Positions 8,182 to 17,201 of a DNA stretch of 64,000 bases are shown here, one piece after another. Each line of letters begins with the position of its first letter. The first letter of the stretch is position 1. A program made the translations under genes and the position numbers. The notes below the pieces were generated by a model, which had not been told where the DNA came from, did not search any database, and saw only the letters and a program-made list of their open reading frames with translations. This stretch comes from JAFGSG01 sp964626055 (GTDB lineage Bacteria > Spirochaetota > UBA4802 > JAFGDQ01), in assembly GCA_964626055.1 (NCBI GenBank), contig CAZVDF010000005.1, forward strand, positions 39,537 through 103,536, written 5' to 3'.

Positions 8182-9267
8182 ATGGATAAAAAAAATATTT
8201 CAAGCCTGAGCGAAGAAATTATTAATAATTTTCCTACCGGAATTTTTGTAATTAATCCATCCGGCGACGTTTTAATTGAAAATCCGGCATTAAATAATAT
8301 TTTTGGTTATGAAGCGAAACATTCAAATATAGCTGTTGAGATCTACAACTATATCAAGTCGGATCCCGGCCTGCTGCAGCATATGGATAATGCGATAAAC
8401 AATAAAAAAGCGGTTAAAATTGACAGCATTAAATATCTGCTGCATGATAAAAAAACCGAAAGGATACTGGATATCAGGATTGTTCCGATTCTGGATCAGG
8501 AAAAGAAAATTAAATATTTTTTCTTTTTAGTCGAAGATATGACAGAACATAAGTTACTGGACAATAAACTCCATCGCGCTGAAAGACTTTCTGCTATGGG
8601 GATTTTGGCTTCCGGGATAGCGGAAGAAATAAAATGGCCGCTAAGCCATATCATGATGAATCTGGATTTCGTTGAAAGAAATACAAGCGAAGACAGCCAT
8701 GTAAAATCCTATTTGCAGGCAATTAAAGACGACCTGAGCAGGATAAAATTCGTCTCCAAGCAGATCATGGATCTCTCATTACCCAACCGGGAGGATGACA
8801 GGGACGTTTACGAGATAAATAAGCTGTTTTCGTCTCAGCCTATAAAAGTAAAGTTAAAAGTGCTGAAAGAAAGAGGAATCAGCATGAAAACAGTCCTCCC
8901 TGAAATTTCACCGAAAATCAGAGCAAGCGAAAATCAGCTTATACAGGCAATGACCCATATTATTCAAAATGCCGCGGAAGCAATGCCTGATGAAGGCGCC
9001 CTTCTGCTTTCCGTTCATCTGGATAAAGAGAACGGCAATGAAATGGTGGTAATTACAATTGCAGATACCGGTTTTGGTATTTCCGAAGAGAATTTTGCAA
9101 ATATTTTTAAACCGTTTTTTACGACAAAAGGACAGGGCGCTACCGGGTTGGGACTGATGGTGGCATATTCCATTATAGATAATCTCGGCGGAGCTATCGG
9201 GATTAAAAGCAAACCAGGCGTTGGAACAACAGTAAGGATAGTACTGCCTGCGTATACTGCCGGCTAA
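8182..9267 (+). CDS. PAS histidine-kinase-like protein lacking the phospho-acceptor histidine
   Basis: The 361 residues comprise a PAS domain (about 12-125), a HisKA-like dimerisation helix pair (about 132-205) and a HATPase_c domain (about 245-358). The ATPase looks intact: N-box HIIQNAAEAMPD, G1 IADTGFGIS, F-box FKPFFTTKG and G2 GATGLGLMVA. The H-box, normally AHEIxNPL, reads AEEIKWPL: the His is Glu148 and the Asn is Trp152. The nearest His is His156. No transmembrane segment is visible, so it is probably cytoplasmic. It may bind ATP and sense a ligand but not phosphorylate a response regulator in the usual way. No response regulator is adjacent. It lies between the ComFB gene (144 bp upstream) and the AAA+ gene. 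Confidence 0.88.
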   Translation: MDKKNISSLSEEIINNFPTGIFVINPSGDVLIENPALNNIFGYEAKHSNIAVEIYNYIKSDPGLLQHMDNAINNKKAVKIDSIKYLLHDKKTERILDIRIVPILDQEKKIKYFFFLVEDMTEHKLLDNKLHRAERLSAMGILASGIAEEIKWPLSHIMMNLDFVERNTSEDSHVKSYLQAIKDDLSRIKFVSKQIMDLSLPNREDDRDVYEINKLFSSQPIKVKLKVLKERGISMKTVLPEISPKIRASENQLIQAMTHIIQNAAEAMPDEGALLLSVHLDKENGNEMVVITIADTGFGISEENFANIFKPFFTTKGQGATGLGLMVAYSIIDNLGGAIGIKSKPGVGTTVRIVLPAYTAG

Positions 9268-9372
9268 GAATTACTTTTAGGTTTTTCCGTCTTTTCGGGC
9301 GGGATCGGCAGATACATTATTATACGGAAGTTTCGGAACGCACTTTGAGCAAATAAATAAGAATATATATAT

Positions 9373-10938
9373 ATGAGCGATAAAGAAAACAATTCACATC
9401 CTGATGATATGTATTATACTATCGAATCCAGACTTAAAAATGACGGATACTTTGTGTTCTCGCACGATGAAATAAAAAGTCAGGGGAACAATAATATTTT
9501 CAAGCGAATGCCGTATATTTCGGAACAGATTATTGAGCCGAAATTGTTTGAAAATCAGGAAATGCCGGAGAGAAGAATTCCGGAAAATAAGAGCGCAGAA
9601 ACGGAACCTTCCGACCGTGCGCAGAATTTAATACTCGGGTATATTAAAGACCATGCCAAGCCGGAAAGAAAGATAGATGACGCTCAATACGATGTACTGA
9701 CAATCATATCCAACTTGCAGTATCATATGCAGAGGATTTCGCGCAATGTAGTAGGACGCGAAGAAATAATACAGCAGCTGATGTATGCCGTACTCACCGG
9801 CGAGCATATGCTTCTTATGTCAAGGACGGGGATGGCTAAATCCTATCTCGCAAATGAAGTATTTAACTCATTCGAGAATATAAGAATATTTTCCGCGCAG
9901 GCCAGCAAGGACCAGACGCCGGATAACTATTTCGGTCCTTATGATATCGAACAATTTAAGAGGGGTATAATAAGGCATAATATAAAAGGATCGATTATCG
10001 AGGCGAACCTTGTGCTCCTGGACGAATTCTTCGATGCAAGCGACGTTGTTCTGAGGTCACTGCTTTCAGTATTGAATGAAAGAAAGTTTATCAACGGTTC
10101 CGAGCAGATAGATGTGGCAATTCATACCGCTATTGCGACGGCCAACTATCTGAGACTCAACGAAGTAACGGAAGCGGTACTTGACCGATTTTTATACAAA
10201 GCAATTATTCCCGAAGACAACGACATGTACAATAGTCTGCTCATAGACAAAGCGTATTCCTCAAGAAAAGGAAAACCTGAAGACCCGGGCAGGAAGATCC
10301 CGTTCGATCAGATCTTATTTGTCCAGAATATAATTAGAAATAACTATAAGCAGATAAAAATTAATTATCCCGATTCCGTCAAATTTATGAAAAATGTGGT
10401 TATCAACAAATTTACTTCGGAAATCAGAAAAAGCGAACCGGAATTTTTTATAAGCCCCAGGAAACAGGCAAAGATGTCGGATTTCCTCAGGGCGTCCGCC
10501 ATGCTTGATAACCGCAGCGAGGTTACTTTGCAGGATTTAAGAAATATGTATTTTGCGCTTGTTACGCTTAACAGGTATATTTCAGTAAAACAGAAGGAAA
10601 AACAGTTTAAAGATGTTTTTATAGACGCATATGAACAGACAATGTCCCATTTTAAGGCCACTAACGCCTTTCAGCAGATCGATTTCCTGCTGAATATAAA
10701 AAGTATATTCCAGGTTTTGAGAGAGGACCCGGGGAAAAAGGAAAGATTGCACGAAGAAAAAGGACTGCTCCAGGGAGTGAAAGCCCTTTTCATGAAAATT
10801 TTCCCGCTTAAGAGGGATGATGAAAATATAACGACAGTCGATTCGCTGAAAAAAAGCGTTATTGATCTAAATCCGGCTGTTGAAGAAGTAAGGGATTTAA
10901 AGCAGGGGATTCTTCGCGATTATAAAGATATTTATTGA
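9373..10938 (+). CDS. MoxR/RavA-type AAA+ ATPase
   Basis: An N-terminal extension of about 110 residues precedes the AAA+ core. Walker A is SRTGMAKS at 150-157, with the first Gly replaced by Ser, and Walker B is LVLLDEFFDAS with Asp217-Glu218. HTAIATANYLRL is the sensor 1 region and LDRFLYKAII the arginine-finger region. This matches the RavA branch of MoxR ATPases, which pair with a VWA-domain protein; the next gene supplies one. RavA-ViaA of E. coli influences respiratory complexes and acid stress; the target here is unknown. The two genes are 109 bp apart on the same strand. Confidence 0.88.
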   Translation: MSDKENNSHPDDMYYTIESRLKNDGYFVFSHDEIKSQGNNNIFKRMPYISEQIIEPKLFENQEMPERRIPENKSAETEPSDRAQNLILGYIKDHAKPERKIDDAQYDVLTIISNLQYHMQRISRNVVGREEIIQQLMYAVLTGEHMLLMSRTGMAKSYLANEVFNSFENIRIFSAQASKDQTPDNYFGPYDIEQFKRGIIRHNIKGSIIEANLVLLDEFFDASDVVLRSLLSVLNERKFINGSEQIDVAIHTAIATANYLRLNEVTEAVLDRFLYKAIIPEDNDMYNSLLIDKAYSSRKGKPEDPGRKIPFDQILFVQNIIRNNYKQIKINYPDSVKFMKNVVINKFTSEIRKSEPEFFISPRKQAKMSDFLRASAMLDNRSEVTLQDLRNMYFALVTLNRYISVKQKEKQFKDVFIDAYEQTMSHFKATNAFQQIDFLLNIKSIFQVLREDPGKKERLHEEKGLLQGVKALFMKIFPLKRDDENITTVDSLKKSVIDLNPAVEEVRDLKQGILRDYKDIY

Positions 10939-11047
10939 TTCATACACCGTTATGTTTTTCCGGCTGATAATTCTAAAAATTTAATGCGACGGTACAGCAA
11001 CCGATTTTAAAACAATATTTAACCTTGCAGTCTTTTTATATATTTCA

Positions 11048-12685
11048 ATGACAACTCATATCCGTACTCCGAATTTTTTTGAATATTGGGAAACGCTCGG
11101 TTTCTTCGATAATTTACAGATGACGCTGCCGCGTGAGTTTTTTCTTCTTTTCGATATCGCCCGCCTGATAGCGTCGCAGGCTGAATCCTCGGAAGCCACC
11201 GATGCAATCGATGAATTATCAAAAACGCACGTCGTTGAACCTTATGATAAAACTAAGAGCATTGCGATAAACAGATTGGAAAAGAATGTCGCATTAGGCG
11301 ATAAGATGGAAATTGAGAATTATAAAACTATTTACGATCTGAAAAAAGCGCTTCCGCGAGAGCTTTTTCTGGAAAAGCAGGTATTCAATATCAAGCTCTT
11401 TACTAAAACACTCCAGGTGCAGAAACATTTCGATACGGATACCGATAAATTTATTCATATATCCCCGATAAAGAACGACAGGGGAAGGAATAAGACCAGA
11501 TTCGATCAGAAATTTTTTCTACTACTGGATAGATCCCGTTCAATGGACAACAGAATGAGATCTTTTTTTTCGAAAAGTATTGTTGTTGAATTTTTGCGAA
11601 GAAAACTGAACAGCAACGCCAAATTATTCTACAGGGCATTTGATTCAAAGCCTGGATCCTTAATGAAAATAGAGGACAAAGAAGATTTCCCGGCTCTGAT
11701 AGAAAAAGTACTATTCACTACGACCGGCGGAACAAGCACAAATATGCAGGCAGCGATATTCCAGGCTATTGACGATATAAGTTATGACAAGGAGATGGCG
11801 GATGCGGAAATCCTGGTTGTCACGGACGGGCTTGTGCACGATCTGGACATAGAAAGAATGAAGGAAGAATTGAAGGATATTAAACTAAATATTTTAAAGA
11901 TCGGGCGTGATCTGGCAGAACCGGATAATTATCAGATTAAGAAATTGTTAACTGATGCCGGATACGATTTCGATCCGTTCTCGGTAAGTATTAAGGAAAT
12001 AAAGAAAAAACTTTCAAACGACGGCGGTAGAGAAAATATCAAACCTCTGACCAATGTTGAACAGAGAATATTTAAATATATGCTGGAATGTTCTGAAAAG
12101 ATCATCAGTGATATAAAAAAAATTTCATTCAGATTTATCGAGATTGACGATATTAATTCTTCTTCTCTTATTGAGCTGAGCGAAGAAACGGCTAAATTTA
12201 TCGAAACAGCGGTAAAGGAATTAAAAAATACCGATCTAAGCGATAAAACCATTCAGGAACGTTCGATAATTTACAAGAAGGTCTATTTCTTAAGCCAGTA
12301 CATTGAATTCCTTTTGAAATCCGGCAAAGATAAAAATAATCCTCTTCTTGAAAACTCGGCAAAAGAACTTTTTTTGATGAAAGAGGCAATGTTAAGCGAT
12401 CCCAGCCTCTTCGATATTATTATGAGAACAAAAGGATTTGAAGAAGATAAAAAAATATTAAAATCAGTAAAAAAAACGGCCAGGAAAAATCTCAAAGAAA
12501 TGAATCTTAAAAAGAAAAATTTAACCAGGGATGAGATTAAGAATGCGCAGATGGTTTTTTCCATGGGTTCTGTCGGAGATTCGGGTAATTTCGGGCAATT
12601 GATCCGTATTTTAATTATAAAATTATGGGAGTTCCTGAAGGCATCAATAAAAAAACTTCTCGATCATATCGGACATCATGATTAA
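11048..12685 (+). CDS. VWA-domain protein, ViaA-like partner of the MoxR/RavA ATPase
   Basis: The 545 residues have a central von Willebrand A domain (about 150-310) with a full metal-ion-dependent adhesion site: DRSRS at 161-165, TTGGTSTN, and VVTDG with Thr259-Asp260. The N-terminal 150 residues are helical, and the C-terminal 230 are Lys-rich and helical, ending in a basic segment. The order MoxR/RavA ATPase then VWA protein is the canonical pairing of this family, thought to act as a metal-dependent chaperone for a third protein. No signal peptide is visible, so it should be cytosolic. Confidence 0.87.
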   Translation: MTTHIRTPNFFEYWETLGFFDNLQMTLPREFFLLFDIARLIASQAESSEATDAIDELSKTHVVEPYDKTKSIAINRLEKNVALGDKMEIENYKTIYDLKKALPRELFLEKQVFNIKLFTKTLQVQKHFDTDTDKFIHISPIKNDRGRNKTRFDQKFFLLLDRSRSMDNRMRSFFSKSIVVEFLRRKLNSNAKLFYRAFDSKPGSLMKIEDKEDFPALIEKVLFTTTGGTSTNMQAAIFQAIDDISYDKEMADAEILVVTDGLVHDLDIERMKEELKDIKLNILKIGRDLAEPDNYQIKKLLTDAGYDFDPFSVSIKEIKKKLSNDGGRENIKPLTNVEQRIFKYMLECSEKIISDIKKISFRFIEIDDINSSSLIELSEETAKFIETAVKELKNTDLSDKTIQERSIIYKKVYFLSQYIEFLLKSGKDKNNPLLENSAKELFLMKEAMLSDPSLFDIIMRTKGFEEDKKILKSVKKTARKNLKEMNLKKKNLTRDEIKNAQMVFSMGSVGDSGNFGQLIRILIIKLWEFLKASIKKLLDHIGHHD

Positions 12686-12744
12686 TTCGAATATTATTAA
12701 CTTATCTGCTTCTTCGCAATCAACTCATTATCCGATAAGCTTTA

Positions 12745-12889
12745 TTTCAAGGCGTAATACCTCGACGCTTGCGTCGAGGATGTAAGCCTATCGATTTGCG
12801 GAGCAAATCGATAACGCCTTGAAACATAATACCCCGCCGACACCGAAGGTGGCGGCCGGTACGTCAGTACCGGGGGCTTGCCCCGGGGA
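12745..12889. repeat. Composite multi-hairpin intergenic element
   Basis: This gap holds nested perfect palindromes. The outer arms TTTCAAGGCGT (12745-12755) and its complement (12814-12824) enclose CCTCGACGC/GCGTCGAGG (12760-12779) and TATCGATTTGC/GCAAATCGATA (12789-12813), predicting a three-way junction. It is followed by CACC/GGTG (12841-12851), CCGGTAC/GTACCGG (12856-12873) and GGGGC/GCCCC (12873-12884). The element is much more GC-rich than its surroundings. It resembles a structured repeat or small RNA-like palindrome rather than an ordinary terminator, since no T-run follows. Confidence 0.65.
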
Positions 12890-12965
12890 ATTTCATTGAA
12901 ATAGTATTTAAAATTTAGTATATTAAAAATAGCTAAAATAAAACATTATTTAATTGATATTTTTA

Positions 12966-13397
12966 ATGATAAAAAAATATATTTTCTTAATTATACTTCT
13001 ACAGCTATTTTTAATAGAATGTTCCGCACCTGTAACAACACAGAAAAAAGCCGACAAAGCCCCGGGTATTGTATACGGATGCGTAGAAGGCAATTGTACT
13101 GACGGCATCGGAACATTTACATGGGAGAACGGCAGCAGGTATGCGGGAGAGTTTAAAAATGGGAATATGCACGGGCAGGGGACGTTTTTCTTCGGCGGAA
13201 GCCGGATCGGAATAAAATATATCGGAGAATTTAAGAACGGATTTATTGACGGTATAGGCACCTGGACATGGCCGAATGGCGATAAATACGTTGGCGAGAG
13301 CAAATTTAACAATATGCATGGGAATGGAACTTATTATTTCAATGACGGCACAGTTAAAAAAGGGAAATGGTTTAATGATAAATATATTGAAGAATGA
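12966..13397 (+). CDS. MORN-repeat lipoprotein
   Basis: 143 residues from the ATG at 12966; an in-frame TTG 12 bp upstream is less likely. The N-terminus KKYIFLIILLQLFLIEC is a lipoprotein signal with a lipobox ending LIEC. The mature part has four or so MORN repeats of the type GxGTFTWENGSRYAGEFKNG, ending YFNDGTVKKGKW. Bacterial MORN proteins are repeat scaffolds, often envelope-associated; no enzymatic function is implied. A strong terminator follows, shared with acs on the other strand. Confidence 0.85.
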   Translation: MIKKYIFLIILLQLFLIECSAPVTTQKKADKAPGIVYGCVEGNCTDGIGTFTWENGSRYAGEFKNGNMHGQGTFFFGGSRIGIKYIGEFKNGFIDGIGTWTWPNGDKYVGESKFNNMHGNGTYYFNDGTVKKGKWFNDKYIEE

Positions 13398-13462
13398 TAT
13401 TTTTTATTTCTGTATTCCTGTTTTTTAGCTATATCCGAACTTCTCGGGAAGTTTTTATAAAA

Positions 13463-13496
13463 AAACGGGGCTTAAATACAAGCCCCGTTTTTGTTT
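13463..13496. terminator. Bidirectional rho-independent terminator
   Basis: Perfect arms AAACGGGGCTT (13463-13473) and AAGCCCCGTTT (13480-13490) enclose a 6-nt loop. A-runs lie before and T-runs after, so the hairpin can terminate both the MORN gene (+) and acs (-). Confidence 0.9.
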
Positions 13497-13530
13497 TCAA
13501 AGATTAATGGAGATTGTCAGTTGTAGTTAC

Positions 13531-15528
13531 TTATTTGCTACCCTGAACTTCTTTTGCGCCGCTGATCATCGTGTCGACCACAGTCGGATCGGCAAGAGTT
13601 GAAGTGTCGCCCATGCCTTTCCTGTCGAAATCGCCTGCTGCGACTTTCTTTAAAATCCTTCTCATGATCTTTCCTGAACGTGTCTTCGGCAGAACGTCCG
13701 CCCACTGAATAAGTTCTGGAGTCGCGATCGGGCCGATCTCTTTTCTGACAGTAGCAATGAGATCTTTTTTAAGCTGATCGGTTTTCTCCACGCCTGTCTT
13801 TAAGGTAACGAATGCGTATATCGACTGGCCTTTGATCGCATGCGGGTAGCCTACTACAGCAGCTTCCGCAACGCTTGTATGAGCGACAAGAGCGGATTCG
13901 ATTTCAGCTGTTCCCATTCTGTGACCGGATACGTTGATAACATCGTCGACGCGGCCCGTGATCTGATAGTATCCGTCTTTGTCTCTCTTGGAACCGTCGC
14001 CTGTGAAGTAATTGCCCGGGAACTGGGCAAAGTAAGTATTGAAGAATCTTTCATTGCCTTTATCTCCGTAAACGCCTATCATCTGTCCAGGCCATGATTG
14101 ACCTATGCAAAGATTGCCTGTGCAAACTCCCTGTAGTTCTTTACCGTCGTCATCGACAATCAGCGGTTTAACGCCCATGAATGGGACTGTCGCCATCGCC
14201 GGTTTTATGTCAATTGCGCCCGGGAGCGGAGTGATAAGAATTCCGCCGGTTTCTGTCTGCCACCATGTATCTACGATCGGGCACTCGCCTCTTCCTATTT
14301 TATTGTAATACCAGTTCCATGCTTCGGGATTGAGAGGCTCGCCAACCGATCCCATACATTTTATTGAAGATATATCGTGTTTTTCGACCCATGAGTCGCC
14401 TTCTTTCGCAATAGCTCTAATAGCTGTAGGAGCAGTGTAGAAAATATTTACTTTATATTTCTCGACGACTGCCCAGAACCTGTCCGGGCTCGGATAGTTC
14501 GGAACGCCTTCGAACATGAGTGTCGTTGCGCCGTTGCATAGAGGGCCGTATACTATGTATGAGTGTCCGGTTACCCAGCCGACGTCTGCCGTGCACCAGT
14601 ATATGTCTCCATCGTGATAATCAAATATCAATTTATGCGTATAGGCTACGAATGTGAGATAGCCGCCTGTCCCGTGCATAACTCCTTTCGGCTTTCCTGT
14701 CGATCCCGATGTATAAAGAATGAATAGCGGGTCTTCCGCGTCCATCTGTTCTGGTTCGCATTTGGCGTCAACCTTTGCCATTTCTTCATGCCACCATTTG
14801 TCTGTTTTGGAATTCCATTTGCATTCAACGCCTTTCCCTTTACCGACTCTTTCCACAACAAAGTGAACTTTAACGTTCGGGCACTCTTTTAAAGCTTTAT
14901 CCGCATTGTCCTTCTGAGGAACAGCTTTTGCTCCCCTGAAAGTACCGTCGCATGATACCAGGTATCTGCTGTCGCTATCCAGAATCCTGTCCCTTAATGC
15001 TTCGGCTGAGAATCCGCCGAATACAACAGTATGTATTGCTCCTATTCTTGTACATGCCAGAATACCTATTGCAAGTTCGGGGATCATGGGGAGGAAGAAA
15101 GAAACTCTATCTCCTTTTTTTACACCGTTTGCTTTTAAAACATTGGCAAATTTGCATACTTGCTCATGAAGCTGTTTGTAGGTGAATTTTTTATCTTCGC
15201 CTGGCTCATTGCCTTCCCAGATCAAAGCTACCTGATTTCCTCTTTTCTCTAAATGTCTGTCGAGGCAGTTGTAAGATACATTCAATTTGCCTTTCGAAAA
15301 CCAGCTTACTTTCAGGTCTTTGGGAGTTTTGCCAAATTTGCAATCATATACTTTGTCCCATTTTTTGAACCATGTTACGTATTCTTCCGCGATTTTAGCC
15401 CAGAAAGCGTTCGGATCCTTCATTGATTCATTCCATATCTTTTCGTAATCCGCGCGGCTTTTTATATATGCCTTATTTCTGAACTTTTCCGGAACTTTGT
15501 AAATTTCCTTAAGAGTAACTTCGGCCAT
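13531..15528 (-). CDS. acs: Acetyl-CoA synthetase (acetate--CoA ligase)
   Basis: The full-length 665-residue enzyme activates acetate with ATP and CoA through acetyl-AMP. It has the N-terminal ACAS_N region (YEKIWNESMKDPNAFW), the AMP-binding P-loop YTSGSTGKPKG at about 272-282, DTWWQTETGG, YFTGDGSKRDKDGYY, GRVDDVINVSGHR and the catalytic Lys620 in RSGKIMRR, the site usually controlled by acetylation. The ribosome site AGGAGAAGTGTT precedes the ATG. It stands alone between terminators, and a perfect palindrome lies 31 bp upstream of the start codon. Confidence 0.97.
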   Translation of the reverse strand: MAEVTLKEIYKVPEKFRNKAYIKSRADYEKIWNESMKDPNAFWAKIAEEYVTWFKKWDKVYDCKFGKTPKDLKVSWFSKGKLNVSYNCLDRHLEKRGNQVALIWEGNEPGEDKKFTYKQLHEQVCKFANVLKANGVKKGDRVSFFLPMIPELAIGILACTRIGAIHTVVFGGFSAEALRDRILDSDSRYLVSCDGTFRGAKAVPQKDNADKALKECPNVKVHFVVERVGKGKGVECKWNSKTDKWWHEEMAKVDAKCEPEQMDAEDPLFILYTSGSTGKPKGVMHGTGGYLTFVAYTHKLIFDYHDGDIYWCTADVGWVTGHSYIVYGPLCNGATTLMFEGVPNYPSPDRFWAVVEKYKVNIFYTAPTAIRAIAKEGDSWVEKHDISSIKCMGSVGEPLNPEAWNWYYNKIGRGECPIVDTWWQTETGGILITPLPGAIDIKPAMATVPFMGVKPLIVDDDGKELQGVCTGNLCIGQSWPGQMIGVYGDKGNERFFNTYFAQFPGNYFTGDGSKRDKDGYYQITGRVDDVINVSGHRMGTAEIESALVAHTSVAEAAVVGYPHAIKGQSIYAFVTLKTGVEKTDQLKKDLIATVRKEIGPIATPELIQWADVLPKTRSGKIMRRILKKVAAGDFDRKGMGDTSTLADPTVVDTMISGAKEVQGSK

Positions 15529-15895
15529 AACACTTCTCCTTGAAATTTTTTATTATATAAATATTGAAGTTCAATATTTGCGTAATTAATATCTGGCGTA
15601 ATTTTGCCATTTCTAAAATGAATAAGGATGCAAAGTCAAATGAAATCAAAATAATAGTTGATTTAATATAGTTTTTCATTAAAAAACGAAACCGATTTTA
15701 TATAAGGCCTGCTAAAAGGTGATGGGGATATCCTTTTTATAAGAAAAAGCCGCATTTATACAAAAAATAATTAGAGTGCTGAAAAAGTCAAGGTGAAAAT
15801 CAAAAAAATAAATAAATTGATTTTATATTATTTATTATTAACATTTGAAATTTGTAAAGTCGATATACTATTATACAGAGATTTGTGAGGTTTGT
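15529..15895. other. Intergenic region between divergent acs and a lipoprotein gene
   Basis: This is a 367-bp AT-rich gap that must hold the promoters of two divergent genes. The only clear structure is a perfect palindrome at 15559-15579. I see no convincing -35/-10 pair, ORF or repeat in the rest. Confidence 0.5.
15559..15579. promoter_or_regulatory. Perfect palindrome upstream of acs (candidate operator)
   Basis: AAATATTGAA and TTCAATATTT flank a single G, giving a 21-bp perfect dyad 31 bp upstream of the acs ATG. Its size and position suit a dimeric regulator binding the acs leader or promoter. The regulator is unknown. Confidence 0.45.
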
Positions 15896-16708
15896 ATGCA
15901 TATGCTTTATAAATTTTTAGCTTTTTTATGTATTTCTGGATTTATTCTATCATGTACCAGCGTAGAATACATAAAAACAGGCAGCGAATTCCCCTCTCTC
16001 ACAGAAAATGAGGAAATTAAAGTATTTACATCATCCCTGCCTGATCAAAAATACGAAAAAATAGGTTTAATACGCATAAGAGGCGGTAAAACTGAAAAGA
16101 GAATAGAAGAAGCAAAGGAATATGCAAGGGAAAAAGGCGGTAATGCCGTAATTGCGAGAGAAATCGGAATTTTAACAGACCCTAAATCGGATGATATTGT
16201 TGAGAAGGTCGGGGCTTCGACATATGAAACCCAGGAATTCGTAATAATTAAGCTGGAAGGGGGCAGGGCGATAGCTAAAGGAGAAAAGCCCGAAGGAAAA
16301 GAGGACAGTGAAAGGATATCCGGGGAGAAAGCTCCTGATGAAAACCTACTTTCGCTTCTGGATCTAAATTCAATACCGAGGGCATCCTATAGCCAATTAG
16401 TCAATAATTATAAATCATTACAGGGCAAGATGTTCCGCGGTACTCTGTACCCGAAAAAAATTTATAAAATACCGGCTTCACTCAAGGAGGGAACGGAAAT
16501 CGGGGACAGGCTTGTGCTGCTGACAACAAGAAGCGGGAAAAACAATATATATTTGATTGTCGGCAGAGAAAAGGTCACGGCTTTTCAGAACAAGATTAAA
16601 TCGGGTGATATTCTTGATTTTGTGTATTCGCCTTTCAACGTGTATAAAAGTAAATCAGGCAGACATCCTGTAATTAAGTTTGTTGAAGAAGTAGTTGAAG
16701 CCAAATAA
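15896..16708 (+). CDS. Lipoprotein of unknown function
   Basis: About 270 residues. The N-terminus MHMLYKFLAFLCISGF leads to the lipobox FILSC, so lipid attachment at the outer or inner membrane is expected. The mature part has a region (EKIGLIRIRGGKTEKRIEEA, then GGNAVIAREIG) resembling the fold of small secreted DUF4156/YbjQ-like lipoproteins, a charged linker (about 135-165), and a C-terminal beta-rich half with no family I recognise. The start chosen has GAGG 5 nt upstream; the upstream TTG would spoil the signal peptide. It is followed by a strong terminator. Confidence 0.75.
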   Translation: MHMLYKFLAFLCISGFILSCTSVEYIKTGSEFPSLTENEEIKVFTSSLPDQKYEKIGLIRIRGGKTEKRIEEAKEYAREKGGNAVIAREIGILTDPKSDDIVEKVGASTYETQEFVIIKLEGGRAIAKGEKPEGKEDSERISGEKAPDENLLSLLDLNSIPRASYSQLVNNYKSLQGKMFRGTLYPKKIYKIPASLKEGTEIGDRLVLLTTRSGKNNIYLIVGREKVTAFQNKIKSGDILDFVYSPFNVYKSKSGRHPVIKFVEEVVEAK

Positions 16709-16736
16709 TATTTCCAAAATGACTTTTTATTTTTTT

Positions 16737-16770
16737 AAAAGGCGGGCAAAATCCCGCCTTTTTTTTGGAT
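16737..16770. terminator. Rho-independent terminator
   Basis: AAAAGGCGGG (16737-16746) and CCCGCCTTTT (16753-16762) form a 10-bp stem with a 6-nt loop, followed by a T-run on the plus strand. It serves the lipoprotein gene and possibly also the convergent DUF3617-like gene. Confidence 0.88.
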
Positions 16771-16778
16771 TAAAACAA

Positions 16779-17201
16779 TCAGCAGTCGCCTTTTCGCTGG
16801 CCTTTTATTTTGTAATTTATGGAAGACTTATTGCCTTTTTTATCGATCGTTTCCATTTTCATTGTTCCCGTGTACGAGTCGCCTTTATAGGTTATTTTAC
16901 CGCTGCTTTTAGTGCCATCCTTACAAACTGTTTCCCATGTAACTGTGTTGCCGCTTACTTTATAATTTGTTACTTTGCAGTCTTCGTTTTTACCGGCCGA
17001 AGGGAGAGTTTTTTTATTATCTTCAAGGTCTTTTTTTGTAATGCACTGAGTATGGATAACTGCCGGCATTTTGAACGGCATTCCCTTCATTTCCATATCC
17101 ATAGCGATTTCCCATTTACCTTCTCTCATTTTATTTGATGCAGCAAATATTGCGGCAATAAATAAGAAGAGCGCGGCAAAAGTAATGATGATTCTCTTCA
17201 T
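16779..17201 (-). CDS. DUF3617-like secreted protein
   Basis: 140 residues from the ATG at 17201, chosen because GGAG lies 9 nt upstream; the frame is open to 17216. The signal peptide is KRIIITFAALFLFIAAIFA. The mature sequence has REGKWEIAMDMEMKGMPFKMP, a conserved QCIT segment, CKVTNYKVSGNTVTWETVC and SYTGTMKMETIDKKGNKS, the pattern of the DUF3617 family: small beta-rich periplasmic proteins with paired cysteines and unknown function. It converges with the lipoprotein gene across a terminator. Confidence 0.8.
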   Translation of the reverse strand: MKRIIITFAALFLFIAAIFAASNKMREGKWEIAMDMEMKGMPFKMPAVIHTQCITKKDLEDNKKTLPSAGKNEDCKVTNYKVSGNTVTWETVCKDGTKSSGKITYKGDSYTGTMKMETIDKKGNKSSINYKIKGQRKGDC

